A stretch of DNA of 64,000 nt. Origin: Candidatus Hadersleviella danica (lineage in GTDB: Bacteria; Chloroflexota; Anaerolineae; Promineifilales; Promineifilaceae). Under the pieces are notes generated by a model. That model made no database searches. It had not been told where the DNA came from and worked only from the letters and a program-made list of their open reading frames with translations. Position 1 is the stretch's first letter. The number at the start of each line of letters is the position of its first letter. The stretch covers positions 138,290 through 202,289 of the forward strand of contig JADJSZ010000004.1 of assembly GCA_016711405.1 (NCBI GenBank). The letters are read 5' to 3'. Both the position numbers and the translations under genes were made by a program. Positions 7,403-15,947 of the stretch are shown here, piece after piece.

Positions 7403-8935
7403 ATGTCATTTTTAGACACGCTTATCCAGCACAGCACCCAGCAACCGCAAAAATTGGCGCTCGATTTTTTGGGCGAATCGGCCGAGACCAACCAAGCCAT
7501 CACCTATGGCGAGTTGGAAACGGCCGTGCAACGCACCATGCAATTCCTCCTCGCCCACGGTGTCCAGCCGGGCGACCGCATCGGCTTGCAACTGCCCAAA
7601 TGCCTGCCTTTCATCTACCTCCACCTTGCGACAATGCGTTTGGGGGCGATTAGCTTGCCGCTCAACCCCGCCTACCCCTTGCGCGAATTGGCCTACTTTT
7701 TGGGCGATGCCGAAGCGAGTTTGTTCTTCGCCTCAGCCGAACATCAGCGCGAAATCGAAACCCTGCACCCCGAACTGCCCAACTTGCGTCACATCTTCTA
7801 TTTAGATGCCCACCACCCCAGCCAATTTGCAGAACTGATTGGAGAATCTGCCCCCGCCATCTTGCCCGCTCCCCCCACCGACACCGACCAGACGGCCATG
7901 ATGGTCTACACCAGTGGCACGACGGGACGGCCGAAAGGAGCCGAAATCACCCACGGCAACCTCACTGCCCAAATTGAGGCGTTGCACGAAGCGTGGGGCT
8001 GGCGCGAGGATGATGTGTTGCTCCACGTTTTGCCCCTTTTCCATGTGCATGGGCTGACAGTGGCGTTGCATGGAGCCTTAAATGCGGGGGCCACGGCCGT
8101 GCTCCTGCCCAAATTCCACCCCGAAGAGACGCTGGAATTGCTGGAAAAATACCCCTGCACCCTGTTTATGGCCGTGCCCACCATTCACCGCAAACTGCTG
8201 GAAATAAGCCACGCCGCCAACTACGATTTAAGCCACCTGCGCCTCATCACCTCTGGTTCCGACCGCCTGCCCGATGATGTGTTTATCGGCTTTGAGCGCA
8301 CCTTTGGCCACACCCTCCTCGAGCGTTACGGCATGTCGGAAACGGGTATGAACCTCTCCAACCCGCTCCACGGCGAACGGCGCATGGGGTCGGTGGGCCT
8401 GCCCCTGCCGGGGGTGGAGGTGCGCGTGGTGAACCCCGAAACGGAACACCCTCTGCCCGACAACGAAATTGGCGAGGTGCAAATTCGCGGCGCACATGTG
8501 TGCAAAGGGTATTGGCGGCAACCCGAGAAAACGGCTTCGGCCTTCACGGCCGAGGGCTGGCTCCGCACAGGCGATTTGGGTCTACGCGAAAGCGATGGCT
8601 ATTACACGCTCAAGGGGCGCTCCAAAGATTTGATTATTAGCGGTGGCTACAACATCTATCCGCCAGAGGTGGAGTTGGTGTTGGCCGAACACCCCAGCGT
8701 CTTCGCCAGCGCGGTCATTGGTTGCCCCGATGCGACATGGGGGGAGCGGGTTACGGCCGTGATTATTCTGCGCGAGGGGTACAGTTCCACGGCCGAAGAC
8801 ATCATTGAGCATTGTCGCGCCGCCCTTGCCAGCTACAAAGTTCCCCGCCAAGTCATTTTTGTGCCCGAATTCCCGCTCAACGTGCTGGGCAAAGTCCAAA
8901 AAGTGGTTCTGCGACAACAAGTCTGCCATTCGTAG
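7403..8935 (+). CDS. AMP-forming acyl-CoA synthetase, malonyl-CoA synthetase (MatB)-like
   Basis: A 510-residue ANL-superfamily enzyme that activates a carboxylic acid to its CoA thioester through an acyl-adenylate. Motifs in order: YTSGTTGRPKG (P-loop, about residue 170), PLFHVHGLTVALHGAL, ERYGMSETGMNLSNP (A5), TGDLG (A7), GRSKDLIISGGYNIYPPEVE (A8), and the A10 lysine in NVLGKVQK. The PLFHVHGL and GMSETGMNLSNPLHGERR segments are typical of malonyl/methylmalonyl-CoA synthetases, so MatB-like activity is the best guess, not proven. It appears to be the first gene of its own transcript behind an extended -10 box. Confidence 0.85.
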   Translation: MSFLDTLIQHSTQQPQKLALDFLGESAETNQAITYGELETAVQRTMQFLLAHGVQPGDRIGLQLPKCLPFIYLHLATMRLGAISLPLNPAYPLRELAYFLGDAEASLFFASAEHQREIETLHPELPNLRHIFYLDAHHPSQFAELIGESAPAILPAPPTDTDQTAMMVYTSGTTGRPKGAEITHGNLTAQIEALHEAWGWREDDVLLHVLPLFHVHGLTVALHGALNAGATAVLLPKFHPEETLELLEKYPCTLFMAVPTIHRKLLEISHAANYDLSHLRLITSGSDRLPDDVFIGFERTFGHTLLERYGMSETGMNLSNPLHGERRMGSVGLPLPGVEVRVVNPETEHPLPDNEIGEVQIRGAHVCKGYWRQPEKTASAFTAEGWLRTGDLGLRESDGYYTLKGRSKDLIISGGYNIYPPEVELVLAEHPSVFASAVIGCPDATWGERVTAVIILREGYSSTAEDIIEHCRAALASYKVPRQVIFVPEFPLNVLGKVQKVVLRQQVCHS

Positions 8936-8959
8936 GTCTGGAGCCAAGAGAGAAACAAA

Positions 8960-9211
8960 ATGAATATGGTTCAATTTTCTATCGAAATACCTCAAACGGC
9001 GTTTTCCGCTTTGCGTGAAGACCCTCAAACGTTTATGGCGGAAATGCGTTTGGCGGCGGCCGTTAAATGGTATGAAATGGGGCGAATTTCACAAGAAAAA
9101 GCGGCCGAAATAGCTGGTATCTCAAGAGTACAGTTTATTGCTACTCTGGCTCGCTTCCAAGTGTCACCCTTTCAATACACCGCTGAAGAAATCATTGCTG
9201 AATCACAATGA
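8960..9211 (+). CDS. UPF0175-family antitoxin-like protein
   Basis: An 83-residue small protein of the UPF0175 type. It has an N-terminal strand (MVQFSIEIP), a central helical part (MRLAAAVKWYEMGRISQEKAAEIAGISR) that reads like a short helix-turn-helix, and a C-terminal SPFQYTAEEI tail. UPF0175 proteins commonly precede DUF3368 proteins, and that is the arrangement here: the end overlaps the next start by four bases (ATGA). Antitoxin/DNA-binding function is inferred from the family pairing. The start could be the second Met, at 8966. Confidence 0.75.
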   Translation: MNMVQFSIEIPQTAFSALREDPQTFMAEMRLAAAVKWYEMGRISQEKAAEIAGISRVQFIATLARFQVSPFQYTAEEIIAESQ

Positions 9212-9662
9212 ATGAGAAATGGGTTGTTAATAGTTCGCCGCTTATCTTGCTGGCGAAAATCGGCCGTTTGGATTTGCTCACAGAGCAAGCCGACACCTTG
9301 GTCGTTCCCCAGTCCGTCGCTCAAGAAATTTTGGCTGGCCCAAGCAAGGATCCCTCACGGATTTTTTTGCAAAAAGAGACCATCCCCATCATTGCCATAC
9401 CATCCCTGCCAGAACTATTGAGTTGGGATTTAGGGCTGGGATCTGCCCGGGGGTGGCCAGCAATTTGGATGACGGCGCGGCGCGAAAATGTGCCCAAATC
9501 TTTGCCATTCCAACAAAAGGAACTCTGGCCGTGGTTATCCGCGCCAAACGATATGGGTTTATTTCTTCGGCCGCCGACATTCTCCGCCAACTAAAATCTC
9601 ATGGGTTTCGGATAGATGAGCATTTCTGGCAAATTCTGCCCACTGTTGGTGAAAATTGGTGA
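9208..9662 (+). pseudogene. DUF3368 PIN-like toxin, frameshifted and internally shortened
   Basis: The N-terminal part (VVNSSPLILLAKIGRLDLL, a PIN-like first acidic/Ser motif region, to PELLSWDLGLG) is in the frame starting at 9208. The C-terminal part (LDDGAARKCAQIFAIPTKGTLAVVIRAKRYGFI) continues one frame over and ends at 9662. The shift maps to a GGGGG run near 9452. Even after restoring one G, the Gly-Glu segment expected between DLGLG and the LDD motif is missing, so a small internal deletion is likely too. The intact antitoxin just upstream makes loss of the toxin plausible. PIN-domain RNase activity is family knowledge only. Confidence 0.72.
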
Positions 9663-9703
9663 CAAATGTCAGCCAAAATCGCCATGCGGACTAATTTGCA
9701 AAC

Positions 9704-9712
9704 TGTTATAAT
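9704..9712 (+). promoter_or_regulatory. Extended -10 promoter before mdh
   Basis: TGtTATAAT lies 160 bases upstream of the malate dehydrogenase start, with no obvious -35. It is the second extended -10 box in this part of the window. Confidence 0.5.
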
Positions 9713-9775
9713 TCCCATGGGAATCCCCCCTTCTTAACAGCAAAGATAGAGATAGTTTCGCGTGCATTCGTGCGT

Positions 9776-9835
9776 AACTAGTAAGTCGTAAATAGTGAAC
9801 GACTACCACTAACCACTAACCACTAACCACTCTCT
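9776..9835. repeat. Heptamer repeat array in mdh leader
   Basis: Units gtaaata/gtgaacg are followed by ccactaa x3. The array lies between the likely promoter and the start codon, so it would be transcribed as 5' leader. Confidence 0.65.
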
Positions 9836-9871
9836 ATCTTCCCACCCACACGAAAGAGGTACACAAATATT

Positions 9872-10822
9872 ATGGCTCGTAACAAAATTGCATTCTATGG
9901 CGCTGGCAATGTCGGCGCGACCACCGCACACTGGCTGGCCGAAAAAGGGATTGGCGACTGCGTCCTGTTCGACATTTTTGGCCAAGTGGCCAGCGGCAAA
10001 GCGTTGGATTTATACGAATCCGCGCCCGCCATCGGCTTCAACAGCATGATTACTGGGTCGAATGACCCCGCCATCATTTCGGGGGCCGATGTCGTCGTCG
10101 TCACGGCCGGCATTCCCCGCAAAAAAGACCCAGTCACTGGCAAATTCCCCAGCCGCGACGAATTGGTCAAAATCAACCAAGACGTGATTACCGATGTGGC
10201 GCGTAACATCAAACAATACGCCCCCGATAGCATCGTCGTCCTCGTCACCAACCCCTTGGATGCCATGTGCCATGTCATGTTTGAAGAGACAGGCTTCCCC
10301 CGCGAGCGCATCATCGGCCAAGCCGGCGCACTGGACACCGCCCGCTACAAGGCCTTCATCGCCCAAGAGTTGGGCGTGAGTGTGCAAGATGTGCATGGGT
10401 TGGTGTTGGGCGGCCACGGCGACACGATGGTTCCCCTACCCCGTCACACCTCCGTCGCTGGCATCCCCGTCACCGAACTAATCAGCAAAGAGCGGTTGGA
10501 TGAGATTATCAACCGCACCGCCAATGGCGGCGGCGAAATCGTCGGCTTGCTGGGCTACAGCGCCTATTATGCCCCCGCCGCTGGCACGGCCATCATGGTC
10601 GAATCCATCCTCATGGACCAAAAGCGTGTCATTCCAAGTGCCGTTTACACCCAAGGGGAATATGGCTACAGCGATTTGTTCCTCGGCTTGCCCTGTGTCC
10701 TCGGCCGTGGGGGCGTAGAGCGCATCTTGGATATGGAACTCAACGCCGAAGAACGTGCCAAGCTCGATTACTCGGCCGAAGCCGTCCGCGCCGTCGTGGA
10801 TGTGCTAGGCTACAAGAAGTAG
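9872..10822 (+). CDS. mdh: Malate dehydrogenase, LDH-like type
   Basis: A 316-residue NAD-dependent dehydrogenase interconverting malate and oxaloacetate in the TCA cycle. The Rossmann start is FYGAGNVGAT, followed by the acidic strand end LFDI. VLVTNPLDAM and the catalytic His motif GGHGDTMVPL are intact, with Asp in GALDTARY. The mobile loop reads GIPRKKDPVTGKFPSRDEL, about six residues longer than the usual GxPRKPGMxRxDL; both Arg residues that contact substrate remain. GAGG precedes the ATG by 13 bases. The gene ends just before a strong hairpin terminator, so it appears monocistronic. Confidence 0.93.
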   Translation: MARNKIAFYGAGNVGATTAHWLAEKGIGDCVLFDIFGQVASGKALDLYESAPAIGFNSMITGSNDPAIISGADVVVVTAGIPRKKDPVTGKFPSRDELVKINQDVITDVARNIKQYAPDSIVVLVTNPLDAMCHVMFEETGFPRERIIGQAGALDTARYKAFIAQELGVSVQDVHGLVLGGHGDTMVPLPRHTSVAGIPVTELISKERLDEIINRTANGGGEIVGLLGYSAYYAPAAGTAIMVESILMDQKRVIPSAVYTQGEYGYSDLFLGLPCVLGRGGVERILDMELNAEERAKLDYSAEAVRAVVDVLGYKK

Positions 10823-10845
10823 AGAGAAGAGCGCAACGAGAAGAG

Positions 10846-10876
10846 AAACGGCCGCAGAAACCCTGCGGCCGTTTTT
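10846..10876 (+). terminator. Rho-independent terminator after mdh
   Basis: A 12-bp stem (aaacggccgcag / ctgcggccgttt) with a five-base loop followed by T residues. The stem is built around the CGGCCG palindrome that is abundant in this sequence. Confidence 0.85.
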
Positions 10877-10906
10877 ATCTCCCTACCCCGTTGCAGAATC
10901 CCCGCC

Positions 10907-12808
10907 ATGTCTCGCTTTTCCCGCCTCTTCCACCAATTTGACCCCAGTGAGCAGAGGTTGGTCGCGCAATCCCTTATTATTGGAACGTTGGTTTGGGCCA
11001 TTATTTACGCCCTCAAAAATGGCATGCACTGGCTCGAACACCACCTGCTCACCTTTTTGGCGGAGCAACCATTTGGCGTAGCGGCGGCCACGCTTTTGGG
11101 CACATTGACCTTGGGAGCCTTGTTTGTGGCCGCCTTGGCTCGTTATGGCTCTAAACGGGTGCATTACCGCGATGCCAACGGCCATTTGCACGAACTGATA
11201 GATGTGGAGGGGGATGGGCTGGAACGCGCAATCTCCCTTTACTACGCCTCCGAACCCACCTTTGACCGCGCTTTGCTGGGCGAAGAAGGGGTGGATGTGC
11301 GCTGGAAATTGCCCACTTTTTCGCTCGCCTTGCGCAAAATAGCGGCCACGCTGGCCACCTTGGGCAGTGGCGGCAGTGGTGGGTTAGAGGCGAGTGTCAC
11401 CCTCATTGGGGAGAGTGTGGCGGCCGGGTTATTCAAGCCACGGGGGGTGGGGTTGCAGGGCGGGGCGCGGCGCATGTGGCACTGGTGGCGCTCTTCAGAC
11501 CCCGATGATTTGCAGACAGCGCAATTGAGCGGGATTGCGGCGGCCGTGGCGACGCTTTTGGGTGCGCCTTTTGCGGCCGCCTTTTTTGCCACCGAGGTCA
11601 TGTACCGCCGCCGGCCGATTGTGGAAAAGTTGGTCTACGCCCTTATTGCCGCCTTGGTCGCCTTTTTCCTCAACAACATTGCCAATACAGCGTTGGCGGG
11701 GGAGGGATTTTCCCGTTTTAGCATTGGCCATCTGTTTGATGTAGACCAAATTGTGTTGCCGCCCTTGGGCAATTGGCGTTACTACGTTGTCCTCGTGACC
11801 ATGTGCTTGCTCATCGCCTCGGTTAGCACCCAATTTAGTCTGTTGCGCACCCGCTTGGATGATTGGTTCCATGGCCGCTTCTCAAATTTGTGGGTGCGCC
11901 ATCTTGTGGGAGCTTTGCTGACAGGAACCATTGCTATTTTGGTTTGGCTGGTGGTGGCCACGGCCGCCCACTACCAACTGTTTGGCATCAGCCCCGAGAC
12001 CAGCCAGCACGCATGGGGTTTGGTCTTGGGCACAGGCGAAGCGGTGATTAACCAAGCGTTAGACGGCCGTGTGGTGTTGGCCATTGCCCTGTTGGCCCTG
12101 TTTGCCAAAATGGTGGCCACCCTTTGCACCATCAGCTCGGGCGGTTCCGCAGGGTTATTGGTTCCCTCACTCTTTTTGGGAACCATGATAGCCACCCTGT
12201 TTATCCGCCTGCCGCTGGAAATGGGGTGGACACAATGGACTTTCTCGCCCGTCGTCCTCATTGTGCCCGCCATGACCGCCAGCCTTGTCTCCATTGTCAA
12301 TGTGCCACTGGCCGCGATTCTCTTTGCGGTGGAAGTGTTCAGTGGCTGGTACATGGTTCCCGCCCTCATCACCCAAGTCATTGTCTCTATTTTCACCCAC
12401 CAAGCCCCCATTTACCGCACCCAGCGCGAGCATTACCGCGAACGAGAAATTTTGCCCGGCTACGGGGTGCGCCGCCTCCCTCTACCTGTTGAGTGGGATG
12501 GCTATACCGTGGCAGAACTGGATATTCGCCGCCGCTATCACCTGAATGTAATTGGTTGGGTGGAACAGACAGGGGAGGGTGGCTTGCCCTATGTGCGGCT
12601 GAGTGCCGATGCAGATAAACCATTAAAGTATGGCGACATTTTGGTTGTTTTAGGCCAAAATAGCGATTTAGAATTGTTTGAAGAACTTTTGGCCAGTGGC
12701 AACATCTTGTATGTGGCCACGGCCGCCGATCACCCCGACCCCAATTCCCCACCCCGAGTTCTACCGAACCATAGAGATAGAGGGGAGCGTGGTCGTTTTG
12801 CCGAGTAA
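10907..12808 (+). CDS. ClC-type chloride channel/transporter with C-terminal RCK_C domain
   Basis: A 633-residue membrane protein. Helices start near residue 20, and the ClC anion-selectivity segment is GSGGSGGLEASVTLIGES (about 151-168), with Glu at the position of the gating glutamate. A second signature, SSGGSAGLLVPSLFLGTMI, lies near residue 405, and FAVEVFSGWYMVPALI is near 475. The last 100 residues form a TrkA-C/RCK_C domain (DIRRRYHLNVIGW, YGDILVVLGQ) that probably binds a regulatory ligand; this replaces the CBS pair of other ClCs. The final 15 residues come from repeat-like sequence. It sits between the mdh terminator and acpS. Confidence 0.88.
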   Translation: MSRFSRLFHQFDPSEQRLVAQSLIIGTLVWAIIYALKNGMHWLEHHLLTFLAEQPFGVAAATLLGTLTLGALFVAALARYGSKRVHYRDANGHLHELIDVEGDGLERAISLYYASEPTFDRALLGEEGVDVRWKLPTFSLALRKIAATLATLGSGGSGGLEASVTLIGESVAAGLFKPRGVGLQGGARRMWHWWRSSDPDDLQTAQLSGIAAAVATLLGAPFAAAFFATEVMYRRRPIVEKLVYALIAALVAFFLNNIANTALAGEGFSRFSIGHLFDVDQIVLPPLGNWRYYVVLVTMCLLIASVSTQFSLLRTRLDDWFHGRFSNLWVRHLVGALLTGTIAILVWLVVATAAHYQLFGISPETSQHAWGLVLGTGEAVINQALDGRVVLAIALLALFAKMVATLCTISSGGSAGLLVPSLFLGTMIATLFIRLPLEMGWTQWTFSPVVLIVPAMTASLVSIVNVPLAAILFAVEVFSGWYMVPALITQVIVSIFTHQAPIYRTQREHYREREILPGYGVRRLPLPVEWDGYTVAELDIRRRYHLNVIGWVEQTGEGGLPYVRLSADADKPLKYGDILVVLGQNSDLELFEELLASGNILYVATAADHPDPNSPPRVLPNHRDRGERGRFAE

Positions 12809-12896
12809 ATAGTAAATAGTGAATAGTAAGTAGTCCCCTACTATTCACTACTCACTACTCACTACTCACTATTCACTAACCACTAACCACTCCCTC
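12804..12896. repeat. Inverted heptamer arrays after the ClC gene
   Basis: The left arm (agtaaat, agtaaat, agtgaat, agtaagt) faces the right arm (ctattca, ctactca x3, ctattca), then ccactaa units. The arms can pair, forming a long imperfect hairpin at the 3' end of the ClC message just before acpS. Confidence 0.8.
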
Positions 12897-12901
12897 CCCC
12901 C

Positions 12902-13264
12902 ATGCTAACCACTGGCGTAGACATGATTGAAAACGAGCGCATCGGCCGTAGTTTGGCTCGTTTTGGTTCGCGGTTTGCCGACCGCATCTTTACCGCGCAA
13001 GAGCAGGCGCATTGCGGCGGCCGTATTCCCAGCTTGGCCGCTCGCTTCGCCATCAAAGAAGCGGTGGCCAAAGCACTGGGCACGGGCATTGGCGATGTGC
13101 GCTGGCTGGATATTGAGGTGGTGAGCGACGAGCGGGGCAAGCCAACCTTGCATCTGCACAACCACGCGCAGGTTTTAGCGGCCGAACAAGGCATTCAACA
13201 GTGGAGCATCTCCCTTTCCCATACGGCCGACCATGCCATTGGCTTTGTGGTTGGCTTGGGCTAA
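12902..13264 (+). CDS. acpS: Holo-[acyl-carrier-protein] synthase
   Basis: A 120-residue phosphopantetheinyl transferase that moves the 4'-phosphopantetheine arm from CoA to acyl carrier protein. Family motifs: GVDMIENERI with the Mg-binding Asp, FTAQEQAHC, the second metal/CoA motif RFAIKEAVAKALG, and SISLSHTADHAIGFVV at the end. The length is typical for the bacterial AcpS type. The start lies at the edge of the repeat array with no clear Shine-Dalgarno sequence. It converges on the solute-binding protein gene with only 20 bases between them. Confidence 0.93.
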   Translation: MLTTGVDMIENERIGRSLARFGSRFADRIFTAQEQAHCGGRIPSLAARFAIKEAVAKALGTGIGDVRWLDIEVVSDERGKPTLHLHNHAQVLAAEQGIQQWSISLSHTADHAIGFVVGLG

Positions 13265-13284
13265 TTTTTAGCCCCACCCGCCCC

Positions 13285-14604
13285 CTAATCGTAATACCCG
13301 GCCGCTTCCATCAACCGCTCAATATCCGCCTTGGCACTTAGCAATGCCTCTTCAGGGGTTATATGCCCATCCAACGCTTGGTTTAAGTAGTTCCCCAAAA
13401 TGTATTCCACACTGGGCCACTCGGGCGTGCGCGGCCGCCAGCGGGCATTTTGGATAGACTCCTCGGCCGTCAAAATCCACGGGTAACGACTGGTTAGTTC
13501 GGCATCCTGAAAGACAGAGTGGCGTGTGGGAGCCACCCCTTCATATACGGCCGCTTTCATCATCTCTGGGCTAGTCGCCCACATAATAAAATTAAACGCT
13601 TCCTGTTTGTGCGGAGCTGTCACAGGCACAGCAAGGAGCCAATGCCCCATCTGGCTGGCACTCGTCACCTCCCCCGGAAACGTCGTAATGGTCATATTGG
13701 CAGGCACTTGCCCTTGGCTCAATTCGGTAATATGGCTCGGCCAAATCATCGAGGCGATGGCCTTGCCCTGCAAAACAGCCTCGCCCGCATCGCGGCTACT
13801 GCGGAACAATGTGGAGGCAGGCAACGAAGTTTGCGCAAGGCTAACCATATCGGTTAGGGCGCGAATCGAAGCGGGCTGGTCCAACACCACCCGCCAATTC
13901 TGATCAAAGATTTCCCCGCCATACGCCCAATTCCACGCACTAAACTCGGTAACGACAGGGTTGCCTGCCCCGCCTGTGTACGCATAGGGGTAAAGGCCGC
14001 TGGGAATATCGGCCGCTTCATTCAACACGGCCGCCATCTCCGTCAAATCAGTCGGCGGGTCAATTAAATCATTGCGGTACCAAAACATTTGCACATTGCC
14101 CACCAAAGGCAAGGCGTATAACTCTGACCGTTTGCGTGGGTCTAAATAAGGGTGGCGCGGCCCTTCGGGTGGTGGCCACATCCCCAATTCCAACGAACGC
14201 TGGAGAAAATCGGGGTCGGCCGCATAGCTAAACGCTGAAAGCGGCACGAGATAGCCATTGCCCGCCAGCGAAGGAAACCACGGGTCATCTATCAAAATAA
14301 CGTCGTATTTGCTGGTGTTGCGCTGAACATCAATAAAAATTTGCTCTTGTAAATAGGTGTAAGCGTACTCTTCAATTTCGATGTTAATGCCTGTTTGCGC
14401 CTCCCACCGTTCGGCCGCCAACACCAACCCTTTGCTGATGTTGCCTTGGCGGCTGGCAATATACAAAGTCAGCGGGGTCACAGTAGAAACCTCGGCCGTG
14501 GGGGCGATGAGGGGCTGGTCAGCGGCCGTGGGGGCTTGTTGGCAAGCGGTGCCAACCAATAAACCAAACAGACACAGGCACAAGAAGAGAGTTCGATGAG
14601 ACAT
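13285..14604 (-). CDS. Extracellular solute-binding lipoprotein, family 1 (ABC transporter)
   Basis: A 439-residue protein with a lipoprotein signal (FLCLCLFGLLVGTAC, Cys about residue 21), so it is probably anchored outside the membrane. The body is an SBP family-1 fold: LTLYIASRQGNISKGLVLAAERWEAQ is followed by DVILIDDPWFP and MFWYRNDLI, as in sugar-binding proteins of CUT1 importers. No permease or ATPase gene adjoins it, so its transporter is elsewhere. The start at 14604 has GGAAG seven bases before it; the longer upstream frame is repeat-derived. The ligand, probably a carbohydrate, is a guess. Confidence 0.85.
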   Translation of the reverse strand: MSHRTLFLCLCLFGLLVGTACQQAPTAADQPLIAPTAEVSTVTPLTLYIASRQGNISKGLVLAAERWEAQTGINIEIEEYAYTYLQEQIFIDVQRNTSKYDVILIDDPWFPSLAGNGYLVPLSAFSYAADPDFLQRSLELGMWPPPEGPRHPYLDPRKRSELYALPLVGNVQMFWYRNDLIDPPTDLTEMAAVLNEAADIPSGLYPYAYTGGAGNPVVTEFSAWNWAYGGEIFDQNWRVVLDQPASIRALTDMVSLAQTSLPASTLFRSSRDAGEAVLQGKAIASMIWPSHITELSQGQVPANMTITTFPGEVTSASQMGHWLLAVPVTAPHKQEAFNFIMWATSPEMMKAAVYEGVAPTRHSVFQDAELTSRYPWILTAEESIQNARWRPRTPEWPSVEYILGNYLNQALDGHITPEEALLSAKADIERLMEAAGYYD

Positions 14605-14693
14605 GGGCTTGCTTCCGAAAACAATGAGCAGTGAGCAATAAGCAGTGAAGTTATAGTAAGCCAAACCAAATGACAAATGACAAATGACAAAAA

Positions 14694-14730
14694 ACACAAA
14701 CGGCCGAGGAATTGCCTCGGCCGTTTGTGT
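14694..14730 (-). terminator. Strong intrinsic terminator (minus strand)
   Basis: A perfect 16-bp stem (14694-14709 with 14715-14730) with loop aattg. Read on the minus strand it is followed by six T. It would end transcription of the 46-residue membrane protein gene before the solute-binding protein gene. The stem again contains CGGCCG. Confidence 0.85.
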
Positions 14731-14751
14731 TCTTATTTCTCATCACCTACT

Positions 14752-14892
14752 TCACCGTGAATGACGGTCATCCTGTGAATACGATTTACCCCGCTTAGAG
14801 AGAAAATGGGTTGAAAATAATATCGGCGTTAAAACCCCCAAAATATAGACCACCAAAACAATAATTGCTAACATACCCAACGAGATATACAT
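14752..14892 (-). CDS. Small single-span membrane protein (46 aa)
   Basis: A short frame encoding 46 residues. The ATG at 14892 is preceded by a near-perfect AAGGAG with seven-base spacing, the best ribosome site in this area. Residues 1-27 (SLGMLAIIVLVVYILGVLTP in the middle) form one transmembrane helix, followed by a basic/polar tail (SKRGKSYSQDDRHSR) expected on the cytoplasmic side. A strong terminator 22 bases downstream and palindromic elements upstream suggest an independent transcription unit. I do not recognise a family. Small membrane subunits and regulators look like this, but no function can be assigned. Confidence 0.6.
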   Translation of the reverse strand: MYISLGMLAIIVLVVYILGVLTPILFSTHFLSKRGKSYSQDDRHSR

Positions 14893-14947
14893 GCCAAACT
14901 CCTTACTGCAACATCAATCGGCTGGCTCCAAGGGTGTACTTGTGCTT

Positions 14948-15091
14948 TGGTATACTGCTATACTAAACCACACTATTGGTTTCCTTGTGGAACCAATCTG
15001 CGACACAGTAGGTATACCATAGGCCACGAATCATCATGGTAAATGGCTTGTGAAACGTCAGTGAATGAAGCGTGAAAGCGTTCACGTTCAT
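14948..15091. promoter_or_regulatory. Palindromic operator-like sites upstream of the small membrane protein
   Basis: Two inverted repeats lie in the 331-base gap 14893-15223: GTATActgcTATAC at 14948-14961, and ATGAAgCGTGAA/TTCACGtTCAT centred on AGCG at 15065-15091. The second resembles a repressor operator. No gene is seen in the gap, and its right end is low-complexity C-rich sequence. Confidence 0.4.
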
Positions 15092-15150
15092 GGTAGATTG
15101 GGCATGGATCTCGCTCTTAATTCGAAGGGCGAAGGAAGGGGGCCCAGCGG

Positions 15151-15172
15151 CCCCCCCCCCCCCCCCCCCCCC
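15151..15172. other. Poly-C tract (22 C), possible assembly artefact
   Basis: An uninterrupted run of 22 C followed by aaaattaaaaa and another C7/G3 segment, just before the methyltransferase start. It is unlike the rest of the window. Confidence 0.7.
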
Positions 15173-15223
15173 AAAATTAAAAAGGCCCCCCCGGGCCCAC
15201 CATATCTGAGCAAAGGGTGAGAA

Positions 15224-15861
15224 ATGAACGTTCAGCAGGCGTATGACCAATGGTCAGTCACCTATGACAGCGACCAAAACTTAACCCGCGACCTCGACGC
15301 GCAAATTACCCAACAAGTTTTGGGCGATTGGCACGGCCGCATCCTCCTCGAAATGGGGTGCGGCACGGGCAAAAACACCCCTTTTATAGCCAAATTGCCC
15401 AAACAGTCTTGGCTTTTGATTTTTCGGCGGGGATGTTGGCACGAGCGCGGCAACGCCTCTCCACCCCCAACGCATCTTTGGCCATGATGGATGTAACCCG
15501 GCCGTGGCCCATCGCCGACCAAAGCGTGAATTTGGTGGCGGGCAACCTCATCTTGGAGCATGTGACCGATTTAACGGCCGTTTTCGCCCAAATCGCCCGC
15601 TGTTTAGCCCCCCACGGCCGCTTCTTCCTCAGCGAGTTGCACCCCTTCAAACAATACTTGGGCGGCCGTGCCAAATTCACCCAAGCCAACGGCCAGACCG
15701 AAATTCCCGCTTACACCCACCACACGGCCGAGTTTTGGCAAGCGGCCACCCAACACGGCTTTCGGCTGATCCACTTCAACGAATGGTGGCATCCTCATGA
15801 CACCCAACAACCCCCTCGCCTCATCTCCTTTCTATTCGAGATAGATAGAGACGGGAGATAG
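15224..15861 (+). CDS. Class I SAM-dependent methyltransferase, frameshifted
   Basis: The first frame gives MNVQQAYDQWSVTYDSDQN and the SAM-binding motif I, LLEMGCGTGKNT. The rest (VLAFDFSAGMLARAR, MMDVTRPWPIADQSVNLV, LEHVTDLTAVFAQIARCLAPHGRFFLSELHPF) is one frame over. Adding one C to the CCCC run near 15382 makes a continuous protein of about 212 residues reading NTPFYSQIAQTV. It is a BioC/UbiE-like class I methyltransferase with unknown substrate. The tail ends in a repeat-derived IDRDGR. I think the frame break is a sequence error, because motifs on both sides are intact. Confidence 0.75.
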
Positions 15862-15932
15862 AGATAGAGGAAATGCAATAGGCCAGCCAATCGCGTTTCC
15901 TCTATCTCTATCTCTACCCTCTATCTCCCTTC
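15838..15932. repeat. Inverted purine/pyrimidine repeat (gatagag / ctatctc)
   Basis: The left arm (gagatagatagagacgggagatagagatagagg, read in short units) faces the right arm (cctctatctctatctctaccc). It spans the gap between the methyltransferase and the GH46-like gene. Confidence 0.7.
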
Positions 15933-15947
15933 CCTGAGTTATCACCT

